Part shown: positions 13,430 to 25,659 of the stretch, one piece after another
How the letters are laid out: every line of letters starts with the position of its first letter
Position numbering within the stretch: the first letter of the stretch is position 1
Assembly (NCBI GenBank): GCA_030737875.1
Contig: CM060922.1
Location: 757,341,603-757,405,602 of the forward strand
DNA from: Allium sativum
Taxonomy: Eukaryota > Streptophyta > Magnoliopsida > Asparagales > Amaryllidaceae
Length of the DNA: 64,000 nt
Direction: 5' to 3'
The notes under the pieces: model-generated
What the model saw: only the letters and a program-made list of their open reading frames with translations
Database searches by the model: none
What the model was told of the DNA's origin: nothing
Program-made: the position numbers and the translations under genes

Positions 13430-15624
13430 TGTGACAACCCAAATTCCGATAGATAGAATTTTTTTCAAAATTCCAATCCATCGAAACTCAGGTTGTTGTG
13501 CTCTGGTATCCTGTAGAAAAGACAGACATAAAATATGTCAGAGCTCAGAAAATATCTCACAGTGGAATGGATAAAATATAGTATATCAAAACATAGCCTT
13601 ACCGTATTATTAATACTACCTAACCAGTATCCAAAAATATCATGCCTCTGCAACAAATCTTACCCGCGAGTATGTTATGAGGAGGGGGTCAGAACACAAG
13701 TTCTAGTGACTGAATTTAAACTATACACTTTGGATAATCCTGCATATACCGTTCAATTATGTTATCTTATTTATTAGGTTACTTGGGTAATCAACACTCA
13801 AGGCTTACACACATATCGTACCCATTGACTTCCCAGTGGATTAACCTAATATAGTATATATGTAGTTACCCCCAATATTAAGGTACACCCCATGGTACCC
13901 CACTCGCACGGTCTCCACCGTAACACCAACGAAATATACGCAGCCCCTCTTCCTACGCCGTAGTGATGTACGGATAACAATATTATGTTCCGCATATATC
14001 TGTCATTACTATTGTACGCAAACGTACAGACTGCCACCTTTGTTCGAATCTGAATTCATACCGGAGTAATGCCCTCAAGCTTACGATGCACCACCCAGAG
14101 CCGACATGCATGTATCTAGACTGTCCACCATGCGTATCTTCAGTTGTAGCTCGATGCCTCAATCGCATGTCCTCTAATGTGCACCGAGTTCCATGGCAGG
14201 GCGATACAAGAAACTTGGAACTCGGTCGGGAGCTCTTCCATATCTGTACAGACCCGTCTTTAAAGAGCCTCTATAGACAGATATACCTAGGGTCTGTTTT
14301 CACGGTGGCTATGGCCCCACCTCGGCCCCTCCCTCAACTAGTAAAGACTACAAGAGCTAAGCGACTGCCCCTAATAACAAACAATCTAAATATTCATTTA
14401 GCGTCTCCCCTCAACTCCTTACCCCGATAGCAAAGGGTGAATGATATCTTGGGTTTAGCTCTAGTCTTTTCGCATCCCACTGTCTGTCGATGACGTGTAT
14501 CTGACTGCATAACTACTTCTGCAGTCAAGGCTCACCCACCCTAGTAGGTACACGCAGACCCAACCTCTGCGAGCACAGCCTAAGACATATGTCACCGCAA
14601 AGAGGACTACTAGGAGCACCTTACATACCTCAGGAAGTCGCGTGCTTCTCCTTCCAGTCCTTCAGAGCTGTCCGAACAATCATATGAATGTGTTCTCCCC
14701 TCGTGCCATATAACACCTCAATGATCTACCCCGTTGGGTTATTCACCCTCAAACGTAAGGACTGGTCCAAGCGCCTCCTCACTTTAATATGTTGTTAGAC
14801 CCTATGTTTAAACATCCTTTTACGCGCTTGCGTTTCCTTACCAAATTTCCTTTTAACTTGGTTATTCCCATTCACATTGAATTCTTCATCAGTTACCAAG
14901 TTCCTCTTGCTTATTAATTTCAGTTATAACTTAACCCATTTAAGTTTATTAATAAGCACACAACATGTTATTCTCTAGATTGTGGTCCAAGTTCTGTAAT
15001 CGACAATCCCTTTATATTATCGTTTGATTTCAAGGTTACCATAACATGTTCTACTTAATATACTATTAAGTATATCTCAATTCATGTTTTATAATTAACA
15101 TGTCACTTACCATTTATGATTAAATATAACTTACTTCATAATTTTTCCTCATTCTTTCTCATTTAATCATAAATTCAATTTACACTATCACTACAACTTA
15201 TCGTTATTTACGTATTAACTTAGTTCTATTAACAAAGGCCCATTAACAAGTTTCTCTACCCATATATTATAATCTATGTTATAATTTCCTCTTGTCCCAA
15301 GGACAAGTTTGAACATGTTATTCTTATCAGCCGGTTTCAGACCTCCAAGTTTATGGCTTACTTAATTTATAATTAAATACAATATATTTCCCCCCTTTTC
15401 TTAACTGGTTTCAGGTTTTCCCCTTTACTGATTACTTAATTTACAATTAAGTGTCCCTTAACTCAATTCACCAGTTATTCCATTCCCTTACTAGTTTATC
15501 ATAACCTAAGTTATAATATTCACTTGTCCCTAGGACAAGTCTACCTATCATACAACATTATTATTAATGTTATTTATTTATAATAGGTTATTATCATTTC
15601 CCTTTTAAACCATTATTCTTCATT

Positions 15625-15661
<37 letters not shown>

Positions 15662-15987
15662 TTTATTATATTAAGGAGAACACTTCATGCACCTTATCAG
15701 TTTGATAGAAGGAATCAATGATTTATTTTCATAACGTATTCCCATCTAAATCTATGGTAGCAAGTAATTTCTTTACTTTTCTTTATTTATTGTGGCTTAC
15801 TTGCAACAACGTTCTCAGAAATAGGTCATTTAGGGGAATACATCACTTTTCCTTCTCATCACACTAACTTAGTACATTACATCCCTTCCTTTCTTATTTT
15901 TCGAGTTAGACATTTAATTACCATCATTGCCATGTATTTATATCTTATTATATATATAAGCACTAGACCTCTTACATTAAGCCTACA
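13430..15987 (-). mobile_element. Element C, 5' LTR, part 1
   Basis: Matches 6892-9556 of the other C LTR. With part 2 it totals about 4433 bp, 98 bp shorter than the 3' LTR; the difference is a single deletion near 14495 of sequence present at about 7960-8060 in the other copy. Interrupted by element A at 15988; bases 15983-15987 (CTACA) are A's target duplication. An (AT)n run lies at about 15632-15659. Confidence 0.88.
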
Positions 15988-17365
15988 TGTAACGACCCGG
16001 GTGATTTGCAACCTTGGTTATCGGCATAAACTCAATGTCGACTATCCAAGCATCGAAAATACCGGATAGTTAATAGAAAGAAGTTAGAGGGTGAGATTAG
16101 ATATGATAGAAAATTAGAACAGAAGAAGAAGAACATGGATACAACATCAGAGTAACACGAATCTCACAGCGGAACGAATAAAATATAGTATAAACCATAA
16201 CTTGGAAATACAAATATATCATTTGAGTATAACACTTACACGACAGCGGAAATAAACAATAGCTATAAAATGCTGTTGAAGCCTCCTGCTCCAAGCTCCA
16301 TCTAGCGTATCTGTAAATCCCGACTACTTGATTGCCCGTACAAAATTGGGCACCCAAGAGTTTAGGGAAACAAAACAAAATATTGATTCCAAACCTAACG
16401 AAACTGGTCATGCAGCTATATCTTAACATTACAGACCTAACGAAACTTGTTTCGTCGAATTTCGACTTCATTTGCTCACGCAGCGTATTTTTAAAGGTCA
16501 AATTATCGATGTTTTTCACATTAAATTCCGTATGGCCATATATTGATTCCAAAAATCACGAAAATTGAAATCTAGCAATAATTTAATATTCCGGATCCAA
16601 CAAAATTAGTTTCATCGAAAACGGCGATCGTTTGTAAAAAAGGTTATTTTTAAAGCTCTAAATGAACCCATTTAAATATTAATATATTTAAAAACAATTA
16701 AATTAAATATTAATAAATTAATATTATCGTATAAATATTCACAAACAATATCATACAGCTCCAAAATATTCCTATCTGAATTTATAACTCGACATTTCAA
16801 ATCCAGATTAAATCGGTATTCAATTTATATTGAAAATCCAGTTATAATATAAGTAAGTCGTTATAAATTATAAAGGAATTCCACAACGACTATTTTAAAA
16901 TTTTATTTGGACATATCTCATAATCTACACGACGAAATCCCGATTTTTCTCTTGCATTAGAAAAATATACTTCACCAGCTCCGGACGTTTCTTATTTCAC
17001 ATAAATCCGATTTAAAATGGATTTTGAATATTCATTTAAAGTTCGAATCGCCCAATTACGAACTGCCACGCCATTTCGAGCTCGATTATGATTATAATAT
17101 AAATTATACGTTCAACTGACATTTATAAATAAATTCGTTAATATAATTCAATTCTAAACTGAATTATATATTTTAAATTTTCCAATTCACACAATATTGT
17201 GAATTCTGTTATTTCTGATTATTTCAAAAATGATTATATTATTCTATTATTTATATTAATTAAATATTCAATATTATTTAATTTAAACTATTAAATTACT
17301 AAACCATTATTTGAATAATTAAATAAAATTAATTATTAAATCATTAAAAAATACGGGTCGTTATA
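15988..17365 (-). mobile_element. Element A, 3' LTR (1378 bp, internally deleted)
   Basis: Starts TGTAACGACCCGG and ends GGGTCGTTATA, next to the polypurine tract. Compared with the other A LTR it lacks about 3.9 kb (equivalent to about 19253-23170), so the sequence jumps near 16380 from the two-hairpin region straight into U3. The promoter and leader are therefore missing here. Two AGCGGAA motifs remain (about 16165-16174, 16243-16252). Target duplication CTACA: 15983-15987 and 24132-24136. The unoccupied version of this site is visible in the other C LTR at about 9552. Confidence 0.9.
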
Positions 17366-18857
17366 TTCTTCCCCCTTAAAATAATTTCATCCTCGAAATT
17401 GCTAAGGTAGAAAACAAACCCTACTAAATGGGTAAAAATTTATTTGTTTACTTCTTTAACTTCAATTTTGCAGTACCAGTTTATTTCAATTAAATAATAA
17501 TTCATTTCTATTAACAAAATTCTTCAAAAATCCTGAAAATTTTCTAACACTCGAAATTTTCGAAAAATTTCGCTAGCACCTCCTTTGTACGGCTCAATCG
17601 GTACGACCACAACTCGCATCCCTGAGCCTTCTCCATTCCTAAAGAAAATCAAATATCCACGCGGCTTGCCAAATAGGATCATAAATCAGCAAACTCATAT
17701 GTAAATAAACTTGTAACTTTTTGTCGGGCATATCATTATATCCTTTCTATCTGCTGCTAATTCAGCATATACCATCCCAATCAAACTCCAATCAGTTATT
17801 ATCCTCAAACCCAATCATTCATTTATACCCAAGTCAAATTCCATTTCAAATTCGAGTTCCATTCTTGATTTCAAACTCTAACTCACCAATTCAATACCAT
17901 TTCAGATTCCTATCTCATAATTCAAAATCTGATTCTACTTGATATATTATATTCCAATTCAATCTCCAGTTAATTGGTTCCAATTCAATCCAAAATTGCT
18001 TTCACAAATTTTTATTAATTTGTTTTTAAATCCTAAATTCTCTTCTTGGGAGTTTTAAACAGTTTGTCATATCAAAAATCAAACTTCCCTTTTCAGGATT
18101 CAAAACAACTTATTCTCTCAAAGCATTTCCAAAATAAAAATCTTTGGTAGTAATCTGTCACTTAGAACTTGAAAATGAACACTGATGATGTGGCCAGCAT
18201 CATCAGGGTTATTTCCCAGTGATCGAAGTGAGTTCAATACTATCTCACTTTTCAAAACCATTTCTTAATCACTTACATTTTGAAATTATCCTTCAGAATG
18301 CTTGTAAAACAATTTAAAATCTCCCAGGATTTTAAAATTCTCATATATTTAATCCAAATCCATTTAAAAACACTTTTCCAACTTCTGGGAATTTTAATTC
18401 CTATTCTAATTAAAATTTCAAATTTAATTCAATTCATTACACTTATACGACTTTTATTTGGTTATATATATAACCATCTCAGTTATAATCTTATTCGATT
18501 ATAACAACAACCAACACATCTAATATACTTAATAATACGAATATTATTCATTCTTTTATAACAAAATATAATTCGGGGTAAAATTATTTCATTTACCCTT
18601 TTTGAAAACATACCGTGTCAGTTCATCGTACTCGAGTGTTTAGAAACCCTTACCGATACAGTGGATCAAACTGATCGACCAGAACTTATAAACAACTCAA
18701 CCAAAAAATCTCCACAATATAAAATAATTTTTATAAAATCTACAAATACGATCTCTCATATATATACACTTAACTCAATCTAGGGCATTACTAACCCTAT
18801 CTCTACTGAGTCGCGCCACCGAGCCAAGGTAATTACATAACCTCACTCTGATACCAC
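17366..18857 (-). mobile_element. Element A internal domain (1492 bp, non-coding)
   Basis: The polypurine tract on the minus strand (TTTTAAGGGGGAAGAA, 17381-17366) abuts the 3' LTR. The primer site TGGTATCAGAG (18856-18846) is one base from the 5' LTR and matches the plant initiator-Met-type site. A stem-loop lies at 18799-18781. The rest is AT-rich with no gag-pol similarity and no frame above 75 codons, so the element is non-autonomous. Confidence 0.88.
18772..18811 (-). ncRNA. Element A stem-loop after the primer site
   Basis: Minus strand: stem TAGGGT, loop TAGTAAT, stem GCCCTA (18799-18781), inside a weaker outer stem ACTCA/TGAGT. Loop size and sequence class match the stem-loops in B and F, while the stem bases differ in compensating pairs. 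It lies 57 bases from the primer site. A structural RNA role is inferred. Confidence 0.5.
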
Positions 18858-21149
18858 TGAAACGACCAGGGGGATTTCCGACCTTGGTTATCGACATAAA
18901 CTCAATGTTGACTATCCAAGCCTCGGAAATACCAGATAGTTAATAGAAAGAAGTTAGAGGGTGAGAATAGATAAGATAGAAAATTAGAATAGAAGAAGAA
19001 GAACATAGATACAACATCAGGGTAACACGAATCTCACAGCGGAATGAATAAAATATAGTATACAACATAACTTGGAAATACAAATATATCATTTGAGTAT
19101 AACACTTACACCATAGCGAAAATAAACAATAGCTATAAAATGCTGCTGAAGCCTCCTGCTCCAAGCTCCATCTAGCGTATCTGTAAATCCCGACTACTTG
19201 ACTGCCCGTACAAAATTGGGCACCCAAGAGTTTAGGGAAACAAAACAAAATAAACTCTGGGTCAGTCATGTGACTGGTGTGAGTAAACTCCAAACACTTG
19301 GTTTAACTTTTCCAAATCCTTTTCAAAAGCAATGATAATCATAAGACCGATCCACACATAAATTTGGATGGTTTTTACCTTACAATAACCCAAAATATTT
19401 CTTAAGATCAATATTTTCTGATATTATAATAATGTCTAAATCAAATAGATAGCAATCTTGTAGAACGCTTTCATCTCACGCTCTACATATGTAATATACA
19501 ATCAAAAACCCCGGGCTCTTATTGGGTAATGGATTCCAACTATGACAAAGTATGGAACCACCTTCCGGTGTACTCTAGAAGCGATACAGTGGAGTTCAAC
19601 AAGAACGTCTTGTAACTCGGCCACACATGATCGGCCATTCATTTCGCTTGAATGTTCCGAATATATTGTCACCTTACGGTTGGTATGCCAACATAACCGC
19701 TCCCAGGAGATACAGAATTGAAAGAAGTAACAAATATGAATATTCTCTTGATGGTGACAACATACCCTAATTGGGTGCGACCCACTTAGCCATGTTGCCT
19801 GCCCGATTTCTGTCATTTCCCAATTGATGAGGCTTCAGGTCATAATGTATCTTTTAACAGATCACTCCTTCATTTACTTTGAATGCCACATCGTCATACC
19901 TGTCAAATCACAAATTGATTTCCCCAAAAATACCACGGGTATAAGCTAAGAGAAACGAATTCCTCCGCCACCAACGTAAATACGTTAGAAATGATAAACT
20001 TACGCGATCTACCAGATATACTCTATCAGTCATTAGTCCGCTCAAGTTGTCCTGGGACTGGGTAACCCGAAGGCACTATTCTGTAAATCCATCTTAGGCA
20101 ATTTCTACCTAGGATTTACTGAACATCCCTTGCATAACTCCGTCTTCAATTATCTTCATCATATTCGATTCGCAACGCTGACACCTACGGAGTGGTTTTC
20201 AGATAATATATCTGATCCCGGTCTCTCCGTATTGACAACGGAAATGGTCAAAATCTTTGATAATCAATGATTTAACTATCAAAGGAAATCGTGTTTACAA
20301 ACAACGGTCTTATTCCCAGATGGAAATCTTACCGATCAATCATCATTTCATTTCCCAATTTCCCATTTATCATTTCCATATATTCATAAATTCCTAATTT
20401 TCTAAAATTAGAAAATAACTTTGGAAAATGTTTTCATTTCTGATTCACGCATCAATATCTTCCCACCTCTATCAGTCTCTAATTGTAAACTAGTAAGAGA
20501 CAAACTTCCCAAGTATAAAACCTAAAGGCTAAAACCAACATCAGATCGATACCCAAAAACCCATTCAACTCAACTAATTTCCATTCAGCTTCTAATTTCA
20601 GTAATTCCATTTAAATTCCTAATTCAAACCCTAAATTCCTATATAATATTTTATTTGCAAAATATTTACTTAAATCTAATTCAAACCCAAATTCCTTTAT
20701 AATATTTTATTTGCAAAATATTTACTTAAATCTAATTTTTCACATAGAATGTGAATAATATTTTTTATATAATCAAAGCGGTCTGATTTCGTATTTAAAA
20801 CAATATCTCAAACCCAAATTCTATTTATATTTTTATTTGCAGAGTTATTCATACAAATCTTATTTCATTTCCCACATTTATGATCTCATTTCAAATTTCC
20901 TTTATAACTACTATGTTCACATTCCATTTCAATTATCGGTGTTAAAACCGATTTTACTTGTCTATATAAATTCAAATTTATATATTCAATTTATCAAATG
21001 ATAAATATTTCCTTAATTTATAAACATTATTCTCCTTAATTTATCTGTTAAAACAGATTTCTATTAAATATTTACTTTAAATCAATATCATGTTACACCC
21101 GTGTGCGAAGCACGAGTCAAAACCATCCTAATGTAAAATTCTCTTTTTA

Positions 21150-21370
21150 TAAAATTCTATTTATTTTCCAAATATTTCCTTTTGTAATTCTGTTGACCTT
21201 CCAAATAAATATTCCTTTTATATTTATTTTCCAAATAAATATTCCTTTTATAATCCTATTTATTTTCCAAATAAATATTTCATTTTCAATATCATATTTA
21301 TTTCCTATAAATATTTCATTTTCGATATCATATTTATTCCTATAAATATTTCATTTTCAATATCACTTTG
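21150..21370 (-). repeat. Short tandem repeats in element A LTR
   Basis: About six imperfect units of roughly 28 bases built on TTTATTTTCCAAATAAATAT, degrading toward the right. They give a repetitive 80-codon frame that is not a gene. Confidence 0.6.
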
Positions 21371-23036
21371 AAAATTCCCTTTTTTACATTCCAGTATATC
21401 TTATTGTATTTAAAATACCAATTAACCAGGCCAGTGTCATCATAATTAATCACAAATTTTATATCACATCATATATCACAATATATGAAAACAAACAGTA
21501 TTATAAATATTGAGGAATCTAGTCGGATCTCTCCAACCTGTTTCCCTGCATCCACAGATGTTAAACAATATAAATAACATCGATTTCATTTCGATATGAA
21601 ATATTATGATAAACAGAATCAATATTTGATTAAAGATTTATATATATATATATATATCATTATCTATAATTTTAGTCAATAAATCAACAATTCAACCAAA
21701 CAATCCACACATAGCAATCAATCATCAATTATCAATACTAGATTATATTTATAAAAATATAAATTGTACAGAGTTAGTGAGATTCACTCACATTGGTCGG
21801 TTTATTGTTAAATAACGATAACCGTCGTTGATTCAGATCAGACTATTTATTTCGCTATAAATTGTAACGAGCTCCAATTCACTCCCAGTCAGTTTCATGG
21901 TGCAGCCACCGTCCATGCGATCCCAACGGATCTTGTTTCGTCAAATTCTGATATCGTATAGTCGGGATATAAAAATTTACATGCTAAAACATTTTAAATT
22001 AAATTTAAAACTTAATTTAATTTTAATAAAAGGCCTCACCAACAAATATTCGGCCTACACTTGAAAAGCCCACACCCGCTTCCCACTCTTCTTCCCTGGT
22101 TACCAATTCGTGGCCTCCTGCCTTTCGAAGAGCCATTACACCACTTTAATCTCCTTTTCTTTTTAATTATTTCCTTTTTCCCCTTTTTTTCTCATACTCA
22201 TGGCCCAATTAGAAAGCCCACCCAAAACAATACAAAGTATCTTCCCTTCCACCATAAAATATCACGTCCTCCTCTGTACAAAATTCGAAAGCCTTGGCCA
22301 ATCTTTCATTCATTATTCCTCCTTTACTTTATGATGAACTCAAGTAAACATACCATTAAGCTTCTCTCCCCGATCTCCTTCATCTCATATCCATCAAACA
22401 GAACTTGGGTCTCTTATACCTACTAGAGAACAACCTCCAGACTTCATTATTACTGTTGCTTCCAACGCATATTGCTTCTTCCTCCTTCCACTTCATATAT
22501 CTGCACACTAATATTGCTCCACGCATTAGAATGGGCTGCTTCATTCCACCTAAACTCCATCGTCTCTTGACAAAACTTCAAACCAAAACCACCTTCTTTC
22601 TTCTCTCCTGTCGCTCTTCCTTCCCATACCAATTTCACTCATCTCGATCTACCCTTTCGAAATGCGTCGCACAACACTTCCGCGAGCTACAGGCAGACTG
22701 GCGACTTCAAGCATCACGGAATCTACCAAAAATTCTACTACAAGCTTGAAATCACCTCAACATTCCAAAAATACAACTGGAATCACACATTAAGGCTTCC
22801 ATTTCCAAATTCATGGAACCCTAATCGTGCTATTAACAAGTTAGCGGAAAAAATTGCATCTAGCAAATCTAAACACATACTGAAATGAAGAGAAAATCTA
22901 GATGAATCCGAATAAACTAATTTTGATATTTGTAGGAATTTATTTGCCTTGTTCTTATTTTTGGAAGATCGAGATTTGTACGCAAGGAAGAAAATTGGAA
23001 GCAGCGAATTATCTGTTGATTTCCAGATGAAGTAAA

Positions 23037-23064
23037 TTAGGGTTATGATGTAAGGATATTTATA
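23037..23064 (-). promoter_or_regulatory. Element A promoter: TATA box and telo-box
   Basis: Minus strand TATAAATA (23064-23057) followed by TAACCCTAA (23045-23037). The predicted start is 4.2 kb before the end of the LTR. Confidence 0.6.
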
Positions 23065-25045
23065 GTGAAGTTTTAATATTTTTTTGATGATTATTATACT
23101 CAATTTAACTCAACCGCTATATGTATTTACCATTTAAAAATTTGTACGACCACATAAAATACCCAATTTTGATGAAAATGGTCATGCAGCTATATCTTGA
23201 CATTACGGACCCAAAGAAACTTGTTTCGTCGAATTCCGACTTCATTTGCTCACACAGCGTATTTTTAAAGGTCAAATTATCGACTGTTTTTCACATTAAA
23301 ATTCTGTACGGCCAATACTGATTCCAAAAATCACGAAAATTGAAATTTAGCAATAATTTAATATTCCGGATCCAACAAAGTTAGTTTCATCGATAACGGA
23401 GATCGTTTGTAAAAAATGGTTATTTTTAAAGCTCTAAATAAACCCATTAAATATTGATATATTTATAAACAATTAAATAAATATTAATAAATTAATATTA
23501 TCGTATAAATATTCATATAGAATATCATACAACTCCAAAATATTCCTATCTGAATTTATAACTCGACATTTCAAATCCAGATTAAATCGATATATATTGA
23601 AAATCTATTTATAATATAAATAAATCGTTATGAATAATGAAGGAATTCCATAGCGACTATTTTAAAATTTGATTTGGACATATCTCACAATCTACATGAT
23701 GAAGTCCTGTTTTTTCTCTTCCATTAGAATAATATACTTCACCAGCTCCAAACGTTTCTTGTTTCACAGAAATCCGATTTAAAATGGATTCTGTATATTC
23801 GTTTAAAGTTCGAATCGCCAAATTACGAACTGCCGCGCCATTTCGAGCTCGATTATAATTATAATATAAATTATACGTTCAACTGACATTTATAAATAAA
23901 TTCGTTAATATAATTCAATTCTAAACTGAATTATATATTTTAAACTGTCCAATTCACACAATATTGTGAATTTTGTTATTTCTGATTATTTCGAAAATAA
24001 ATATATTATTCTATTATTTATATTAATTAAATATTCAATATTATTTAATTTAAACCATTAAATTACCAAACCATTATTTGAATAATTAAATAAAATTAAT
24101 TATTAAATCGTTAAAAATATGGGTCGTTACACTACACTTGTGGACGCTGGATTTGCCGGGCGGGTCCGGGAAGACTTCTACCACAAGTCAACTTAACCTT
24201 GTGCCTTAGCACTATTTTTACTTAAGCACTTAGACCTCTCACATTAGATTTACCACTTGTGAATGCTAGATATGTCGGGCGGGCCCGGGCAGACTTCTAT
24301 TACAAATGCAATCTAACCTCGTGTCTAAGGCGTTACAGCTCCAAATTACTGTGTATATAGGCATGTTCATATTTTAATAGTTATCCTCTTTTTCTATGTA
24401 AAATTTTGGCGTACTATCCTCTTTATATGTCTACTGTAATCCGGTTTACATGTCCTCAAGTTATGCCCATATTTTGGCTCATGTCCTTTTTAACATGTAT
24501 TTAATTCTAATTTTTGACATGTAAGCATTTAATCGGGTAATTGTTCAGATCTAACAAGTTACAAGTCAATTACTCAATAATATGCCATAAGTAAATGATC
24601 TAGTTACAATCACTGAATTGGCTATTCATATCCTAACAAGTTTATTTTCTCCAACATGTAAACGTTCAATGCTTTAGCCAATTCAACATAGGAATTTCCT
24701 GACATATTCATATTAACATTTTAACTCGTTACAACAGCAATTTATAATTAATCTGGCAATTTAAAAAGGGGAATGCAAAACGATTATGTACCATTATCTA
24801 AAATAATATGGCTTAAATCCACTCACCTTTTATGCTTTCCCCAATTCTGGATCAGATCCAGTTTTAACATCCATGGTTTTACCTTGCTTTCATGATTATG
24901 GATAATCTTTTTATTGCTGTTAATTCTCTCTTCCAGATCTGGATTCATAATTTTCCTAGGCTAATATTTTAACTTCCAGAATAAATTTGAGAAGAGAGAG
25001 AGAGAGTAATGGCAGAGCTTCAGCATAGCTTTAAAATTATGAGTT

Positions 25046-25074
25046 TTAGGGTTAGCTATAGGGCCTTATTTATA
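25046..25074 (-). promoter_or_regulatory. Element C promoter (5' LTR): TATA box and telo-box
   Basis: Minus strand TATAAATA (25074-25067) and TAACCCTAA (25054-25046), conserved with the other C LTR. This LTR is upstream in element orientation, so it would drive the genomic transcript. Confidence 0.6.
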
Positions 25075-25102
25075 GGTGCTCAAGACCTTATCGTACATGT
25101 AG

Positions 25103-25195
25103 CGCTGAGTCAGCGTTGAACCCAGTTAAGAAAATAGTCCAGGTTCGCAGATGAATCTAGCCGGATCTTATCGTACATGCAGTGTTGTGTCAACA
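25103..25195. promoter_or_regulatory. Paired TGAGTCA-type palindromes upstream of the C promoter (5' LTR)
   Basis: CGCTGAGTCAGCG at 25103-25115 and TGTTGTGTCAACA at 25183-25195, each within a direct repeat of about 37 bases that starts TTATCGTACA. TGAGTCA is a known bZIP (GCN4-type) core. The counterparts in the other LTR are at 10528-10536 and 10607-10617. Confidence 0.5.
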
Positions 25196-25583
25196 TTGGG
25201 TCCCGCAAGCTGTTTTAGCGTAGAAATTTGATTTTTGAATGTTTGAATTTATTTAACTTTTATATTCACATGTAATCTTCTTATGCATATACAATTCTTA
25301 TAACGACCATTTTACGCGTATATATATATATATATATGCATACTTTTTGTTTTGTTTTCAAAATTCAAACGGTGTTGCACCGTTACTTGATTCTTGCTAT
25401 ATTTCATTGATTTTATAGCCTTATCTTGAATTTTATCTCTTGTATACATATATTTCTACATATATATATATATATATGCTTTATTTTATTATGTGTACAT
25501 TCTTATCCTTTCAAATTTTGAATTTTTATACGTACATATGTTTGTATGCTCAGTTGGCCCTCTCTAAAACAAAGATAAAAATT

Positions 25584-25659
25584 ATGTTGCCATCGGGGTT
25601 CGAACCCCCGACCTCTATATTGCAAATCCTATGCCTTAACTAACTGAGCTATGATGTCT
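25584..25659 (-). other. tRNA-like sequence with Pol III A and B boxes in element C 5' LTR
   Basis: Minus strand: TAGCTCAGTTAG (A box, 25651-25640) and GGTTCGAACCC (B box, 25607-25597) about 33 bases apart. The T-arm is perfect (CGGGG loop CCCCG), and the intervening segment has a TTTGCAA loop-like heptamer, but the flanks do not form a seven-pair acceptor stem. It is about 360 bases from the LTR start, inside U3, at the same place in both LTRs. It could be a tRNA-derived SINE head or a captured tRNA pseudogene. Whether Pol III uses it cannot be told. Confidence 0.55.

Larger units (their letters stand above)
18858..24131 (-). mobile_element. Element A, 5' LTR (5274 bp)
   Basis: Begins TGAAACGACC (degenerate TGTAACGACC) and ends GGGTCGTTACA. 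In element order: U3 of about 1.07 kb with GTTTCGTCGAATTC-type repeats, TATA and telo-box (23064-23037), a less AT-rich leader (about 23000-22060), GTGAGT (21791-21786) in a small hairpin, AT-rich DNA with short tandem repeats (about 21360-21150), a mixed-composition block (about 20250-19500), the two-hairpin module (about 19285-19200) and an AGCGGAA motif (19034-19043). The longest sense frame (106 codons, 23103-22783) is AT-rich and unsupported. Confidence 0.9.

Noticed and set aside
16097..16552. 151-codon minus-strand frame, partly shared with 18940-19293
   Set aside because: Sense to element A, but it spans the deletion junction, hairpin and TTCCGCTG region. No frame of this kind is open at the matching place in the A-related solo LTR, so the conserved unit is nucleotide sequence, not protein.
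19502..19816. 104-codon minus-strand frame resembling part of 47144-47362 in the solo LTR
   Set aside because: Similarity holds for about 25 codons and then slips frame between the two families, consistent with conserved non-coding DNA.
23037..23045. Interstitial telomere repeat
   Set aside because: Single or one-and-a-half copies of CCCTAAA beside a TATA box are telo-box promoter motifs, not telomeric arrays.
25584..25659. Functional tRNA gene
   Set aside because: T-arm and boxes are good, but there is no seven-pair acceptor stem or normal anticodon stem. Kept only as a tRNA-like sequence.
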